A stretch of 64,000 bases of DNA, taken from an uncultured Aequorivita sp. (GTDB lineage: Bacteria; Bacteroidota; Bacteroidia; Flavobacteriales; Flavobacteriaceae). Numbering within the stretch: the stretch's first letter is position 1; every line of letters begins with the position of its first letter. Below are positions 17,625 through 28,066 of this stretch, piece after piece. The stretch covers positions 1 to 64,000 of the forward strand of contig CAKZLK010000040.1 of NCBI GenBank assembly GCA_937125455.1. Direction: 5' to 3'. Below the pieces are notes generated by a model. It searched no databases. It was not told the origin of the DNA and saw nothing but the letters and a program-made list of their open reading frames with translations. The position numbers were made by a program, and so were the translations under genes.

Positions 17625-18677
17625 CTATTTCATCTTCACATACAATTTTTCATAAGCAGCCAATTCATTTTGAATTGAGAAATTTGCTACTATATTGCTC
17701 CTTCCTTCTTTTGCGAGTGACGCTAACTCATTGCGATTTTCAACTAATCTAATCAGATGCTTTATTAAGTTTTCGAGAGCTTCAATATCAAATATATACC
17801 CTCCCCCTTTCTCTAAAATGAATTTTGCGCCTCCCCCAGAATCAGAGGATAGCACAGGCACACCACAAGATAAGGCTTCCAAAATAGAAACAGGGAGTCC
17901 TTCATTAAGCGATGTGAGAACAAATAGATCCATATTACTTAAAACTTCGGGAATACCTCTATTATCAACAAAACCATTAAAAAATATGCGGGAATTTAAG
18001 TTATTATCTGCTATATATCCATCTAGCTCCTTTCTATAATTCTTATCCTCTTTTCCATATAAATGCAAAACTACCTTTCTAGGAAGATACTTTAAGGCCT
18101 CAATGAGAAACAATTGGTTCTTATTGGCTCCAATATTTCCGATGCAAACTATATTAAAGTTTTCGTGGGGCACCGCGGTCATAGGTCTAAAAATATCCGT
18201 ATCCACTCCATGTGGAATAAAGGATAATCTCTTTTTAAAAAACCAAGAAGAAAAAAAACGCTCTTTCATTTCGGGATTGTCATAGACAATATGACTTGAA
18301 AAAAAGCTTTTTAACCTCCATCTTCTCGACCAGCCGTTATTCTTTTTTGTGTATACGTATGTTACTCCTGCTAATTTCGCTGCTAAAGCTTCCAAATAAT
18401 TTGATTTATAATCCCAGGAATGTACAATAGCTATTTTATTGTTTTTTAAAAGCCTTCTGAAATTTAAAACATCTTGAATTTTGTTTCCTGTCCATTCAAA
18501 AAGAAAACGTTTTTCTTCTAAAATATCTTCTGGAACGCTCTCGGGAAATTTTTCAACACAGACATAAGGATCAAATACATTTTCGTCAATTTTTCTGAGC
18601 AAGGAAAGCAATACGAATTGACTACCAGCTGTTTTAAAGTTGGGGATTGTATAAAGAATTTTAATCCGCTTATCCAT
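17625..18677 (-). CDS. Glycosyltransferase family 4
   Basis: 350 residues. The N-terminal donor loop is altered to FKTAGSQFVLLSLL, the linker is FIPHGVDTDIF, and EX7E is intact at E259 and E267 (NEGLPVSILEAL), followed by SSDSGGGAKFI. The N-terminal TAGS loop and FVLLSLL pattern are common in GT4 enzymes of capsular clusters. Its ATG overlaps the upstream asparagine-synthase-like gene by 8 bp, so the two are likely translationally coupled. Confidence 0.9.
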   Translation of the reverse strand: MDKRIKILYTIPNFKTAGSQFVLLSLLRKIDENVFDPYVCVEKFPESVPEDILEEKRFLFEWTGNKIQDVLNFRRLLKNNKIAIVHSWDYKSNYLEALAAKLAGVTYVYTKKNNGWSRRWRLKSFFSSHIVYDNPEMKERFFSSWFFKKRLSFIPHGVDTDIFRPMTAVPHENFNIVCIGNIGANKNQLFLIEALKYLPRKVVLHLYGKEDKNYRKELDGYIADNNLNSRIFFNGFVDNRGIPEVLSNMDLFVLTSLNEGLPVSILEALSCGVPVLSSDSGGGAKFILEKGGGYIFDIEALENLIKHLIRLVENRNELASLAKEGRSNIVANFSIQNELAAYEKLYVKMK

Positions 18678-20058
18678 TGCCTCTTTTTTTATGCCATACA
18701 GCCAAGGTAAGCAACATGCTCAACGAGTGAGAATATTTAACAGCATCCACATTTTTAAAACTGTTATAAAACTGGGCAACTAAGGTTTTTGAAATAAAAG
18801 GATATAGGTTTTCAGAAAATATCCATTGTTGTAGTTTTTCATCGTTTTCCATTCCCAAAAACTGCAATTCCCAATTTCGCTGAATATAAGGTTTACCCAT
18901 TTTTCCTCTAATGGTTCTTTTGAGTTTGTTTGCTATTCGAAATGGTAAATTGTTTGGCGCTTTGTTATTTTGAAAGCTATAGAGGTTGAATGGCCTATGA
19001 TTTTGCCAAGTTATTTTTGCCATAGGGGGACTTTGCTGTTTTATATAGGCAATTTGAAGTTTTCTATCTGCTAGATATTCCTCTGGAATCGTACAGATAA
19101 ATTCACACATCTTATTATCATAATAAGGCAGGCTTATAGGGTTTGCAGCCTCAAATACCGAAAGGTTCACCGACGTCCAACGCGGTGCCCAATACAAGCT
19201 TTTAAAGGCACGAAGTTTAGCGCTACAATTTTTGATTTCTATTTTTTCTAATAATCTAGCAATCCTTTCACGCAAATAACTTTCAAAATCACCTTCAAGT
19301 TCCCACTCCTTCCAAAGGGCTTTGGCAAGTTCCATTCCTCCTTTTTTTACGATTTTTTTTATAATTATTTCCAATAAATCTCCTTCAGTAACTCCTTCTG
19401 CCGCGCCTCTGTCAAAAAGCACATCTCCCCAATGCCCCAAGGAAAAGGTACCTTCCATTTTTTTAAATTCATCCAGCACTGCCATTTGGCGAGGATGTGT
19501 GAAATCTGAATAACATTGGTTTATCGCAGCTAAGGACTCCAGCTTTGACCAAAGATAACCGGGAGCTATCGTAAATTCCTTAAACTCAAAGCCACATACC
19601 TTCGCCATCTTCCTAGCAATACTACTTTCGGAAAAGCCGTTTTTAAACGAATAACTATAGGCGGTCACGGGGTTCTTTAATTTCGAAATTGCAACCGCTT
19701 GGGTACGACTGTCCAACCCTCCCGAAAGTGGAAGAATTACATTTGAATCTTTAAGTTGTTCGAAAATAATTTGCTCAAACAAGGCGGTAAATTCTTCCAA
19801 TGCAGCTTCAAAACTAATATTGCGCGGACTGTAATGCCATTGGAACCACGGTTTACTTTCAACTAAAAAGCCATTATCATCAAGGATATTTTCTGAAGCA
19901 GGGGAAAGTACTTTTTGGTCTTTCCAATAGCTATCCGCATCCAAAAAAAAACCAGTAGCAGCAAAAATACAAATAGCTTCCTTGTCCAATACATGGGGCC
20001 CATTTACTTTTGTGAATTGCTGGTGGATTGGAATAATTGGGGTTTTGATAGTTTTCAA
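18670..20058 (-). CDS. Asparagine-synthase-like amidotransferase domain protein without N-terminal glutaminase
   Basis: 462 residues. The ATP-pyrophosphatase loop is ILPLSGGLDSRTQA (SGGLDS at 112-117), followed by the AsnB synthase region (SYSFKNGFSESSIARKMA, LGHWGDVLFDRG). The class II glutaminase domain of normal AsnB, with its cysteine at position 2, is absent. Only about 100 unrelated residues precede the loop. The start appears to be TTG at 20058, with no in-frame ATG nearby. Such proteins in O-antigen loci amidate uronic acids (WbpS type). Together with the UDP-GalNAcA enzymes at 50-52.6 kb this suggests an amidated uronamide. An external ammonia donor would be needed. Confidence 0.8.
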   Translation of the reverse strand: MKTIKTPIIPIHQQFTKVNGPHVLDKEAICIFAATGFFLDADSYWKDQKVLSPASENILDDNGFLVESKPWFQWHYSPRNISFEAALEEFTALFEQIIFEQLKDSNVILPLSGGLDSRTQAVAISKLKNPVTAYSYSFKNGFSESSIARKMAKVCGFEFKEFTIAPGYLWSKLESLAAINQCYSDFTHPRQMAVLDEFKKMEGTFSLGHWGDVLFDRGAAEGVTEGDLLEIIIKKIVKKGGMELAKALWKEWELEGDFESYLRERIARLLEKIEIKNCSAKLRAFKSLYWAPRWTSVNLSVFEAANPISLPYYDNKMCEFICTIPEEYLADRKLQIAYIKQQSPPMAKITWQNHRPFNLYSFQNNKAPNNLPFRIANKLKRTIRGKMGKPYIQRNWELQFLGMENDEKLQQWIFSENLYPFISKTLVAQFYNSFKNVDAVKYSHSLSMLLTLAVWHKKRGNG

Positions 20059-20279
20059 TGTTGGGCTTTGGTTGATTGAGGGGTTAAATATAAGAAATTT
20101 AAAAAGTGCTTTGGCCTTTTAGGAATAGGCAAAAATTATAAATTAGCCTAAACAGAAAAATTGCAGCTTTCTTACCACAACCTTTACTGCCACCCTAAGG
20201 ATCATCAGGGTTTCATATTAATTTATGCAACGCATAATTCTATTTGGTGAAGCTTGCAAAAAACTGTCTATGATGTAAT

Positions 20280-20846
20280 TTAAAGTTCTTTGGACCTAAG
20301 CAAATAATACCGATTATTGAATCTCAAACTAAGAGTTTCTCTATACATTTTAAAGTTTATGGCTTTTAACCCTTTAATGTTTGCAATATTCGATTTATGG
20401 GTATAAATCCAAATACGTTTAATTTTTAGATCCCTGCAATGTCTTAATATATGGGAATAAGCATGACCGTTAAGCTTATTGCCCCTAAAGTCCTTATGCA
20501 CAAAGACGTGATATATTACGGCCTCCCCCTCTTTTATTTTCTCCCATCGGCCTGTTGGTTTTACAAAGTGATTTCCTTTGGTCTGCAACCAATGGAAACT
20601 TAAAAGTCTTTCTGATTTTTCCGAAACGAAGCACGTGTCCTCTCTTTTCATTCGCTTATTAAAAACCTGATCGGAAAATTCTGCCACCTCCCTTATTCTT
20701 GAAATTTCTGATTCTCTAAGTACTTCCATTGCTACCGGAATCTTAGGTTCAATATTAGGAATATTTTTTAGGTCGTGTTCAAAAAACACTTCCCTGAGCA
20801 ATCCAAACCGCAAACCTCGTATAAATTTCTTAAGTCTATAACTCAT
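20280..20846 (-). CDS. GNAT family N-acetyltransferase
   Basis: 188 residues. The acetyl-CoA-binding segment is VIYHVFVHKDFRGNKLNGHAY (about 111-131, with R/G-N-K-x-N-G replacing the usual Q/RxxGxG/A). SNIANIKGLKAINFKMYRE is the typical NxxAxxLYxxxGF-like ending. The family acetylates primary amines, here plausibly an amino sugar or sugar nucleotide. Both flanking gaps (about 220 and 112 bp) hold no other gene. It is only weakly conserved, so the substrate is open. Confidence 0.75.
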   Translation of the reverse strand: MSYRLKKFIRGLRFGLLREVFFEHDLKNIPNIEPKIPVAMEVLRESEISRIREVAEFSDQVFNKRMKREDTCFVSEKSERLLSFHWLQTKGNHFVKPTGRWEKIKEGEAVIYHVFVHKDFRGNKLNGHAYSHILRHCRDLKIKRIWIYTHKSNIANIKGLKAINFKMYRETLSLRFNNRYYLLRSKEL

Positions 20847-20958
20847 CCTATTAAGCTTTTATTTATATTATAAACTTGATTATAACTTATTCAATATCAA
20901 CTAAGCAGATTCTTGTATTTAAAACCATATTTAATGTTCTTGGGCCAAAAATCTTCGT

Positions 20959-22143
20959 TTAAACCTTTTCTAAAATAACCTCCCTGTATAGAACCTCCAT
21001 TAACTGGACCATTCCTTCCTCTGCATGTTGTTTCTCCACTTTTTTTCTCCCAGCTAGACGAACTTCTTCTATCCTTTGTAGGGGCAACTGAACAAAAACC
21101 TCAATAGCATCAGCCATTGCTTTTGGATTTCGAGTTGGAACCAGCCAACCTTCTCTATTATTTGTAACCAATTCAGGAACCCCACCACAATTGGTGCTGA
21201 GTACAGGCAGACCAATGGCCATGGCCTCCACCACTACATTAGGCAACCCCTCTTCCAAACTTGGCATCAATAGCAAAGATGCTTCGCTCATGCATTTGAA
21301 AACTTCTTGTTGTGGTTTTCTATTTTCTAAAAATACACAATCCTCCAAACCGAAATCGTCAACTAAAAACTGTAACTCCTCATCCCCTGCTCCTCCAATT
21401 ATTGTATAAGTAAAGGAAACATTTCTTTCTTTAAGTAAACTGCAGCATCGCAAAGCGTAATCATATCCCTTCTTCCAGTGTGCTCTCCCTATTGAAAGCA
21501 TTTTCAATACTTTTGAAGACGCATAAGTTTCATTAAATGATATTTCCTGTAACGGTAAGCCTGTATAAATTACTTTATCTATTTTTTTTGATGAACTCCA
21601 AATTTTATCGCCATTAATTGAAATAGCTTCGGACACCGAATGAAACCCCGCCATTTTCGGATACCATTCTTGCAGATACTTAAAATTATTTTCATCAATA
21701 AAAGGGCGAACATTGTTATGGAAACCCCGCTGGCTCAATATTACTGGGATTTGCTGTTTTAAAAGCACTTCTTCAAACCAGGGAATTACAGAAGGCCATT
21801 GTAAATGTATTATGTCTGGTGAAATGTTTTTAAGGGCCAAGTCCACGTTTTGCTGTTGTAATTCTTGGCGCTTCCCTTGTAATAACTTTCTAAGAGTAGA
21901 TAGCAATAAATTGAATTTCTTCGAATGTAAAAGTTTGCCCAAAGTAGTAACTGTAAACTTCAGCTTGTTTTGATTACTGCCCAAGGAAACATAGTTTACT
22001 CCCTCTACTTTTCGTGATAGCTTTTCGTTAAAACCCAAAATATACACTTGATGGTTCTCAGATAACCCTTTAACCAAACGGTTTATAAAGGATGTGGTTT
22101 TAAAGCTTCCGTCGAAGATGATTATTTTCAATAGTGGGTTCAT
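20959..22143 (-). CDS. Glycosyltransferase family 4
   Basis: 394 residues. The donor domain begins near residue 212 (KMLSIGRAHWKKGYDYAL), EX7E is at E298 and E306 (EEGLPNVVVEAMA), and CGGVPELVTNNREGWLVP follows. PDIIHLQWPSVIPWFEE in the N-terminal half is the acceptor-side strand seen in many O-antigen GT4 enzymes. The start is ATG 22143, 33 bp from the methyltransferase gene upstream. Confidence 0.92.
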   Translation of the reverse strand: MNPLLKIIIFDGSFKTTSFINRLVKGLSENHQVYILGFNEKLSRKVEGVNYVSLGSNQNKLKFTVTTLGKLLHSKKFNLLLSTLRKLLQGKRQELQQQNVDLALKNISPDIIHLQWPSVIPWFEEVLLKQQIPVILSQRGFHNNVRPFIDENNFKYLQEWYPKMAGFHSVSEAISINGDKIWSSSKKIDKVIYTGLPLQEISFNETYASSKVLKMLSIGRAHWKKGYDYALRCCSLLKERNVSFTYTIIGGAGDEELQFLVDDFGLEDCVFLENRKPQQEVFKCMSEASLLLMPSLEEGLPNVVVEAMAIGLPVLSTNCGGVPELVTNNREGWLVPTRNPKAMADAIEVFVQLPLQRIEEVRLAGRKKVEKQHAEEGMVQLMEVLYREVILEKV

Positions 22144-22176
22144 TTATTATTTTAAAAACTTAAAAATGCTATAGTT

Positions 22177-23091
22177 TTATTTCTTGACCAACCATAAATT
22201 GCCTCCCGTGTTTTCATAAGTAAGTGGCATTTTCTTAAATGATTCTTTATGAAATTTGTGCATATAATCTGAAAATAAAATGATTTCAAAATTATTATTG
22301 TACATCAAAAAGGCTTTTAGAAAATATGATTCATTCCAATTGCGTCCATTAACAACCCATTTTTTCGGATATTCAAAAGGATAAAAAATATCATGAAAGT
22401 GAATAAGTACTCCTTCATTTAATTTTGGAAGAATTTCAAATAAAATATAATTAACATCGCTTCCAGTCTTTACAATATGAGAGCTGTCTATGAACAAGAT
22501 ATCATTCTTTTGCAATTTCTTAAAAATATTTAAATCAATATCCTGAGCGTTTTCTTCAATTAAAACTGCATTCTTATTTTCCCGAAAGCCCATAAGCGAT
22601 TTTAGCCGAGTAGGGTAAGGTTCAATAAATTTCAGCGCTATTTCACTGTTAAAGAAAATATCATTCACATCCATCATTAGCGCAGAAGAAAAACCCGAGC
22701 CTATTTCTATTATCATTTTAGGTTTAAAATGACGTATCATAGCGTAAAGCACAATACCATCAGTGTAGGAGTAAAAAGTATTCTTTAAAAAATATCTGTT
22801 TTCCTTAATGGCCTCAGATGTAAAAGGCAATGCCGAGTAGAAACATTCCAGATTACCAAGTAAAACTTTCTGCTTTTCTGGATTAAGTTCAATGTTATTT
22901 ACCGTGCTTGTTTGATCAGGTTTCCAAATAACATCCTCTTTAAGTTTTACTTGGTCAAGGGATACAATTGGCGAATAATAATGACCAGGAGGAACACGAG
23001 AGTTATGCTTCCATCGTAAATTTTCTTTATACAAGCCTCTAACGTGTGGTAGCTTGTTTAGTAAATTCCGTATTGATTGTTTTAAATTCAT
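22177..23091 (-). CDS. Class I SAM-dependent methyltransferase (Methyltransf_24-like)
   Basis: 304 residues. SAM motif I is MIIEIGSGFSSALMM (EIGSGFS at 129-135), followed by an FIEPYP acidic loop and then DILFIDSSH and GVLIHFHDIFYPFEYP. This HxHDIFYPFEYP ending is characteristic of the Methyltransf_24 group of sugar or rhamnosyl O-methyltransferases. It probably methylates a hydroxyl of a nucleotide- or lipid-linked sugar. It is flanked on both sides by glycosyltransferases and has no membrane segment. Confidence 0.85.
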   Translation of the reverse strand: MNLKQSIRNLLNKLPHVRGLYKENLRWKHNSRVPPGHYYSPIVSLDQVKLKEDVIWKPDQTSTVNNIELNPEKQKVLLGNLECFYSALPFTSEAIKENRYFLKNTFYSYTDGIVLYAMIRHFKPKMIIEIGSGFSSALMMDVNDIFFNSEIALKFIEPYPTRLKSLMGFRENKNAVLIEENAQDIDLNIFKKLQKNDILFIDSSHIVKTGSDVNYILFEILPKLNEGVLIHFHDIFYPFEYPKKWVVNGRNWNESYFLKAFLMYNNNFEIILFSDYMHKFHKESFKKMPLTYENTGGNLWLVKK

Positions 23092-23116
23092 ATTTTATAG
23101 ATTAAAATAACTACGA

Positions 23117-24022
23117 TTACTTACTAATATTACCACGCTTTAACTTAAGCAACAGCAAAGTCTTTATAAATTTTATAAAATAAAGACTCGAAAATTTTGG
23201 GTGTGTATTGCTTAGAGAAAGTTTTAACATGTACTTATACATTTTGTTTTCTACCTTTAAAACTGATTCCTTTGCTTCTTTATCAAAATAATTATTCCAA
23301 AAAATAGCTTTATTTATTTTTCGTTTTGCAGAGGCTATTTTTTTTTCAAATGTATTTGTACTGTTATGCATTTTTGTAGAAGCACCCCCTTCATGTTTTC
23401 TGTACACCGCAGTTATTTGGCCAAAATATTTTCCTTTTCCATTTTTCCCAAGCGCTCTAATCCATATTTGTGAATCTATGCCCCGTTCTTCAAACAATTT
23501 AAAATCTACATCGTACTTTATATAATTTCTAAATGTAGTTGTACATGAAATACAATGATTTCTTACTATCATATCTTTATATGTAAAATCATAGTCATTA
23601 ATGCGAATTGGTTCAATAAAAAGTTTGTTATTTTGATTGAATCTGCGCACAGCTCCAGTAATCAGATTGTATTCAGGATGACTTTCTAAAAAATTTATCT
23701 GGTTTTCAAGCTTTTGCAAGTCGGTCCAATAATCATCACCTTCACAAAAAGATATATATTTCCCAGTACATTGCTTTAAAGCGAAAATTGCATTTGGAAT
23801 TAAACCCAAATTTTTTGAATGATTATAATATTTAAGTTTTACATGAGACGGCAGCAATTTTGTAGCTTGTAATATTACATCATGAGTATTGTCTATTGAG
23901 GCATCATTAGCTATAATAAATTCAAACTCAAAACTAGTTACTTGCTCAATTATACCCTTAATAGCTTGTTCTATATAATCTTCTTGATTATAACATATCA
24001 TACATACCGAAACTAAACACAT
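23117..24022 (-). CDS. Glycosyltransferase family 2
   Basis: 301 residues. The GT-A start is LVSVCMICYNQEDYIEQAI, the nucleotide site is IIANDASIDNT (ND at 39-40), and the metal site is FCEGDDYWTD (95-100). It is a close paralog of the enzyme at 33193-34224, sharing VCMI-YN, IIANDAS-DNT and GDDYWTD, so an ancestral glycosyltransferase was probably duplicated within the locus. It precedes the GT4 gene at 24032 by 9 bp on the transcript side. Confidence 0.92.
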   Translation of the reverse strand: MCLVSVCMICYNQEDYIEQAIKGIIEQVTSFEFEFIIANDASIDNTHDVILQATKLLPSHVKLKYYNHSKNLGLIPNAIFALKQCTGKYISFCEGDDYWTDLQKLENQINFLESHPEYNLITGAVRRFNQNNKLFIEPIRINDYDFTYKDMIVRNHCISCTTTFRNYIKYDVDFKLFEERGIDSQIWIRALGKNGKGKYFGQITAVYRKHEGGASTKMHNSTNTFEKKIASAKRKINKAIFWNNYFDKEAKESVLKVENKMYKYMLKLSLSNTHPKFSSLYFIKFIKTLLLLKLKRGNISK

Positions 24023-24031
24023 ATTTATAAT

Positions 24032-25159
24032 CTATTTGTTTACGTCCTTATAAAGGGTTATTAAACTTCTAACCTCATTTTCAATATTAAATAAATCCTG
24101 AGATTTTAATATTGCATTTCTTGAAAACTCTATATAATGGTCAGCTTTAGACCATAATTTTATCATCATTTTAGCAGCATGCTCAATTTCATAAGATTCC
24201 ACGACAAATCCGGTTTTTTCGTGGTCTACTATTTCAGGCAGCCCTCCTGCGTTAGAAACAATTGCTGGAACCCCAATGGATTGGGCTTCAATAACAGACA
24301 TCCCAAGCGATTCTGAATGGCTAAGTTGTAGAATAAAGTCATAATCTCTTATTATTATTTTTAATTTGTTATTTTCAATCTCTCCTATCAAATTTACGCA
24401 CTCTTGTATTCCATATTTATCTACTAAATAATAAAATTGACCTATCTCTTTACCGCTGCCATAGATATCATACTGGACTGATATTCCAGATTCTTTTATG
24501 TGTTTTATTACACGTAGATTGCCGTCAATGTTTTTTTCCCAACACATTCTGAAAACAGATACGATTTTAATTTTTGTCGTAGTTGGCTTTTTTGGTGTAC
24601 TATTAAACCTGGGGCCAAATGAAATTGGAATCACATGAATTTTAGCCTTGTCAATACCCCATTTGGCATGTAAATATTTTTTTTGGTGTTCACTCATAGT
24701 AATAAAGGCATCTACTTTATTACCGTAGTTGCTGTAAAAGTCAGCCCATTTTTTCTGAACCCACGGTTTTACATAGGTATCTCCACCACTTAGACTAATA
24801 ATTATTTTTGGACGTTTATTTTTTTCCAATGAGAGTAAGCCTAAAACTTTTGGAAATAAATAAGAATGCTGAATATGAACGATATCTATATTTTTTTGGA
24901 GAAAATAAATTTCTGCATAATTCAGTTTGTGTTGTACTCTATGGGTTAATTCATAGAATTTTTCCTTAAACTTTCTCCTGTAATAAGATGGAAAAACAAC
25001 TACATTCCCATCACTTTTCCCATTAAATGCATTTACCGCTATCTCTAAACCATTCATTTTTTTTAAAGATTCAATAACAGGCGGAATATAAGGTTGATAG
25101 AAATTTGAATAACTATCAAAAAGTTGAACAATTTTAATCTTATTATCTTGAACCATCAT
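24032..25159 (-). CDS. Glycosyltransferase family 4
   Basis: 375 residues beginning with two methionines. The N-terminal half has IDIVHIQHSYLFPK. A linker lies near 176 (HVIPISFGPRF) and EX7E at E283 and E291 (SESLGMSVIEAQ). NAGGLPEIVDHEKTGFVVE completes the donor domain. It lies head-to-tail with the GT2 at 25156, with an ATGA overlap of 4 bp, so the two genes are almost certainly read by the same ribosomes. Confidence 0.9.
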   Translation of the reverse strand: MMVQDNKIKIVQLFDSYSNFYQPYIPPVIESLKKMNGLEIAVNAFNGKSDGNVVVFPSYYRRKFKEKFYELTHRVQHKLNYAEIYFLQKNIDIVHIQHSYLFPKVLGLLSLEKNKRPKIIISLSGGDTYVKPWVQKKWADFYSNYGNKVDAFITMSEHQKKYLHAKWGIDKAKIHVIPISFGPRFNSTPKKPTTTKIKIVSVFRMCWEKNIDGNLRVIKHIKESGISVQYDIYGSGKEIGQFYYLVDKYGIQECVNLIGEIENNKLKIIIRDYDFILQLSHSESLGMSVIEAQSIGVPAIVSNAGGLPEIVDHEKTGFVVESYEIEHAAKMMIKLWSKADHYIEFSRNAILKSQDLFNIENEVRSLITLYKDVNK

Positions 25160-26190
25160 AATACTTTCCTAATCAACTTTTTCATGACTTTTTTCAGCGC
25201 TTTGTTGTTTAATCCATATACCTTAAACAACATTGCATAAAAACTTCCTTCATTTTTACTTATTAGTTTTGATTGCAGCATCCTATTGATAAACTGAAAT
25301 ATTTCTTTTTTAAAGCCCAAATCAATCAACCTGTAACCATTCTTCTTTAAAATATGCTTATACCCCCTTTTGAGGTTATACAATTCCATTTTTGCAAACT
25401 TGATTTGTTCTAATTGGCTTAGTGTTTTTTCAAAACAACGAATTCTTTCAATATACAACAATCCGCTTTTTGTATTCTTTTTAGTAACGTTTAGAACGTG
25501 TTCCCTATAATTATTCAAAGGTTGGGCTATATAGGAGATTTTGCCCTGCAGCGCAACAAAAATGTATGTAAACAAATCACCTGATGTTCTATAAGCTGCA
25601 AGCTCTTTCAAAAAACTTATATTAGCTAAACTCTTTTTTCTAAATAGAACAGCACTTGCATTATTAATTGTAGTGCTATGCAATAAAAAATCAATTACCT
25701 CTTTTCTTCCTGAAATTTCATAGTCATTTGACCATTTATTGGTTTTAAAGCGATCATTTTTAATACTACTCCACAAACCAGTACTTTCACCATCATGATT
25801 TACAATTTTAGAATCTACATATACCAAATTGGAGTCTTGGTTGTTCTGGAGTGTTAAAACTGTTTTTTCCAGAAAAACTAATTCAGCAAAATCATCTGTT
25901 TCGGCAATCCAGATAAATTCACCTTTTGCAAGTTCAATCCCTTTTTTCCATTGCACAAAAGGAGAACCGGAATTTTTTTCATTTATGATAAAATGTGATG
26001 CTTTCGGATGATTTTTAAACGTTTTCAAAAAATCGACACTTGTATCAGTAGAGCAATCATCTATAATTATAATTTCAAAATCCTGAAAAGTTTGGTTCAA
26101 TATACTATCGAGACGTTTCTCTAAATATCTGGCGTGATTATAATTAGGAATTATAACAGAAACTAATGGCGCACTTAAAGTCCCTTTCAT
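25156..26190 (-). CDS. Glycosyltransferase family 2
   Basis: 344 residues. SVIIPNYNHARYLEKRLDSI opens the GT-A domain, with DD at 44-45 (IIIIDDCSTDTS) and the ETDD metal motif at 97-100 (FIWIAETDDFAE). A basic C-terminal tail (KALKKVMKKLIRKVL) could bind the membrane surface. It overlaps its upstream and downstream partners by 4 bp each (ATGA), forming a tightly coupled trio with 24032 and 26187. Confidence 0.92.
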   Translation of the reverse strand: MKGTLSAPLVSVIIPNYNHARYLEKRLDSILNQTFQDFEIIIIDDCSTDTSVDFLKTFKNHPKASHFIINEKNSGSPFVQWKKGIELAKGEFIWIAETDDFAELVFLEKTVLTLQNNQDSNLVYVDSKIVNHDGESTGLWSSIKNDRFKTNKWSNDYEISGRKEVIDFLLHSTTINNASAVLFRKKSLANISFLKELAAYRTSGDLFTYIFVALQGKISYIAQPLNNYREHVLNVTKKNTKSGLLYIERIRCFEKTLSQLEQIKFAKMELYNLKRGYKHILKKNGYRLIDLGFKKEIFQFINRMLQSKLISKNEGSFYAMLFKVYGLNNKALKKVMKKLIRKVL

Positions 26191-27032
26191 TTATTTGCTA
26201 AATTCTTGAAATACCGTAAGGGAGCCATAAAAAATTTACCGCATTTATATTCTAAACTTTTTGAAAGTTTTCCATTTTCTTTTTCTAGTTTTTCCATTCT
26301 GAAAAAAAGTTTCGGTAGGGTCTGTTCAATATGTAATTTATATAAATCGATATTTTTAGTTACAATATATTTTAAAATTTCGGTTTTATGCTTTTTTGCT
26401 TTTTCATTTCGCGAGTTTCCTTTAATTCTATAGTTGTATAATGGCTCTTTAATAACCTGTGCTATTCCACCAAGCGCCATAATTCTGATATTGAAATCCC
26501 AGTCTTCAAGACCCAGTAGCATTTTCTCATCATAGCCATTTATTTCCGCTATATCATCTTTTTTATATAAAGAAGTGCCCAAAGCACAATTGTTATTCAA
26601 AAAGGAAATTATGTCCCCTCCATTGGGTTTTAAAAAGCCTTTTTTATTCTTTCCATAAATCAAATTGGCATAACAAGAAACCATGCGTACCTCATTTTCT
26701 TCCCTGAAGTATTTAATGGCCTTTTCGAGAAAGGTAGGTTCCAAATAATCATCACTGTCCAATATCATGATATAATCTCCCTTTGATACTTCTATACCTT
26801 TATTCCTTGCCGCGCTTACTCCTTTGTTTTCTTGCAAAATTAAGGTGCCAATTTTAGTTTCTAAAGACTTGAGTACCTTTCTCGTTTTCACATCTGAACC
26901 ATCGTCCACGACTATAATTTCAGTATTTAAATAAGTTTGGCCACGGACAGAATCAACTGCCTGCTGAATATAATCCGCATCATTATAGCATGAAATTATA
27001 ACTGAAATTAAAGGGTCTTTTTTATCAACCAT
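26187..27032 (-). CDS. Glycosyltransferase family 2
   Basis: 281 residues. LISVIISCYNDADYIQQAVDSV is followed by VVDDGSD (DD at 43-44), GVSAARNKGIEVSKG and the metal site LDSDDYLEPTF (92-95). EKMLLGLEDWDFNIR (about 170-185) supplies the ED motif expected for the catalytic base of inverting GT2 enzymes. Of the GT2 proteins in this locus it is closest to the family consensus. Confidence 0.93.
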   Translation of the reverse strand: MVDKKDPLISVIISCYNDADYIQQAVDSVRGQTYLNTEIIVVDDGSDVKTRKVLKSLETKIGTLILQENKGVSAARNKGIEVSKGDYIMILDSDDYLEPTFLEKAIKYFREENEVRMVSCYANLIYGKNKKGFLKPNGGDIISFLNNNCALGTSLYKKDDIAEINGYDEKMLLGLEDWDFNIRIMALGGIAQVIKEPLYNYRIKGNSRNEKAKKHKTEILKYIVTKNIDLYKLHIEQTLPKLFFRMEKLEKENGKLSKSLEYKCGKFFMAPLRYFKNLANK

Positions 27033-27051
27033 ATTTTTCTAAATGAAAAAA

Positions 27052-27990
27052 TTATTTCAATTTCTTAAAAAATCTTTTATATCTGCCAAAAACTTTATTG
27101 CTAATAATAGCAAGTAGTAGATATATACTTTTTCCTTTGTATACTTTTAAAAATTCTATCCAATAACCCGAAGGAATCCTTATTTTGTTTTTCGATGCCA
27201 AATAAGCACCTCCTGGTTGTAAAAGCGAGAATTTATTAAATTTTTGGCTATTAGCTTGTTTAAAAAGTTGCAAATAATTTAGCCAGTGAAAATCACCTAT
27301 TATTTGGCAATGATGCAGCTTGTCCATGTCCCTCTTTCCTTGTATGGATGTCACTGTATATCTCTTTAGTGAAAGAAATTCTTTAACATAAAATAAATTA
27401 GTTGATTTTAAAAGTAGTTGACAAATAAAATTGTGCTCTTGACCAGCCCTTAAATGCTCATTAAAACTAATTTGCTTAGCTATGCTATGTTTCAATATCA
27501 TATCGTTCGTAATCCATTTAATATAATCTGTCGCAAACATTTCAAAAGTCACATCCTTTGCCTCAAAATCATAATTTTTAAAGTTCCCATTTTTTTTGTT
27601 GAAGTATTTTGTCTTGCTAATTACAAAGTCTACATTGTTTTTCATCAAAACAGCAACCTTAAGTTCCAAATTCTCTGCCACCATTAAATCATCACTATCA
27701 AACCATTGTATATATTCTCCCTTACTCTGTTCAAACCCGAAATTTCTAGCCGCATTCCCACCAGGCAATCTGTCTTTGGGTCTGTGATGGTATTGAAACC
27801 GAGCATCCTTAACCATATACTCTTGCATCAAGGCTGCAGTATTATCCGTACTCCCGTCATCCACAACTATACACTCCCAGTTTTGATACGTCTGCGCCAG
27901 AACAGAATCTAATGTCTCCCCTATTAAATGGGCGCGGTTATAGGTGGGAATAATGATGGAAACTAATGGAGTATCAGTAGGCACGGGCAT
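27052..27990 (-). CDS. Glycosyltransferase family 2
   Basis: 312 residues. [32 protein letters not shown] (DD at 44-45), [15 protein letters not shown] and QWFDSDDLM (98-101) are all standard. [15 protein letters not shown] probably contains the catalytic acid. It is the last glycosyltransferase before the repeat-rich island at 28.0-29.8 kb. Because transcription comes from higher coordinates, it is the first gene after that interruption and may need its own promoter, but I could not see a convincing one. Confidence 0.92.
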   Translation of the reverse strand: MPVPTDTPLVSIIIPTYNRAHLIGETLDSVLAQTYQNWECIVVDDGSTDNTAALMQEYMVKDARFQYHHRPKDRLPGGNAARNFGFEQSKGEYIQWFDSDDLMVAENLELKVAVLMKNNVDFVISKTKYFNKKNGNFKNYDFEAKDVTFEMFATDYIKWITNDMILKHSIAKQISFNEHLRAGQEHNFICQLLLKSTNLFYVKEFLSLKRYTVTSIQGKRDMDKLHHCQIIGDFHWLNYLQLFKQANSQKFNKFSLLQPGGAYLASKNKIRIPSGYWIEFLKVYKGKSIYLLLAIISNKVFGRYKRFFKKLK

Positions 27991-28066
27991 GTATCTTTGG
28001 TTTCAAAAATAAGGAAAAAGGATGGAGTAAGTTCCAAATATCAAATTCAAAATATGAAATTGGAAA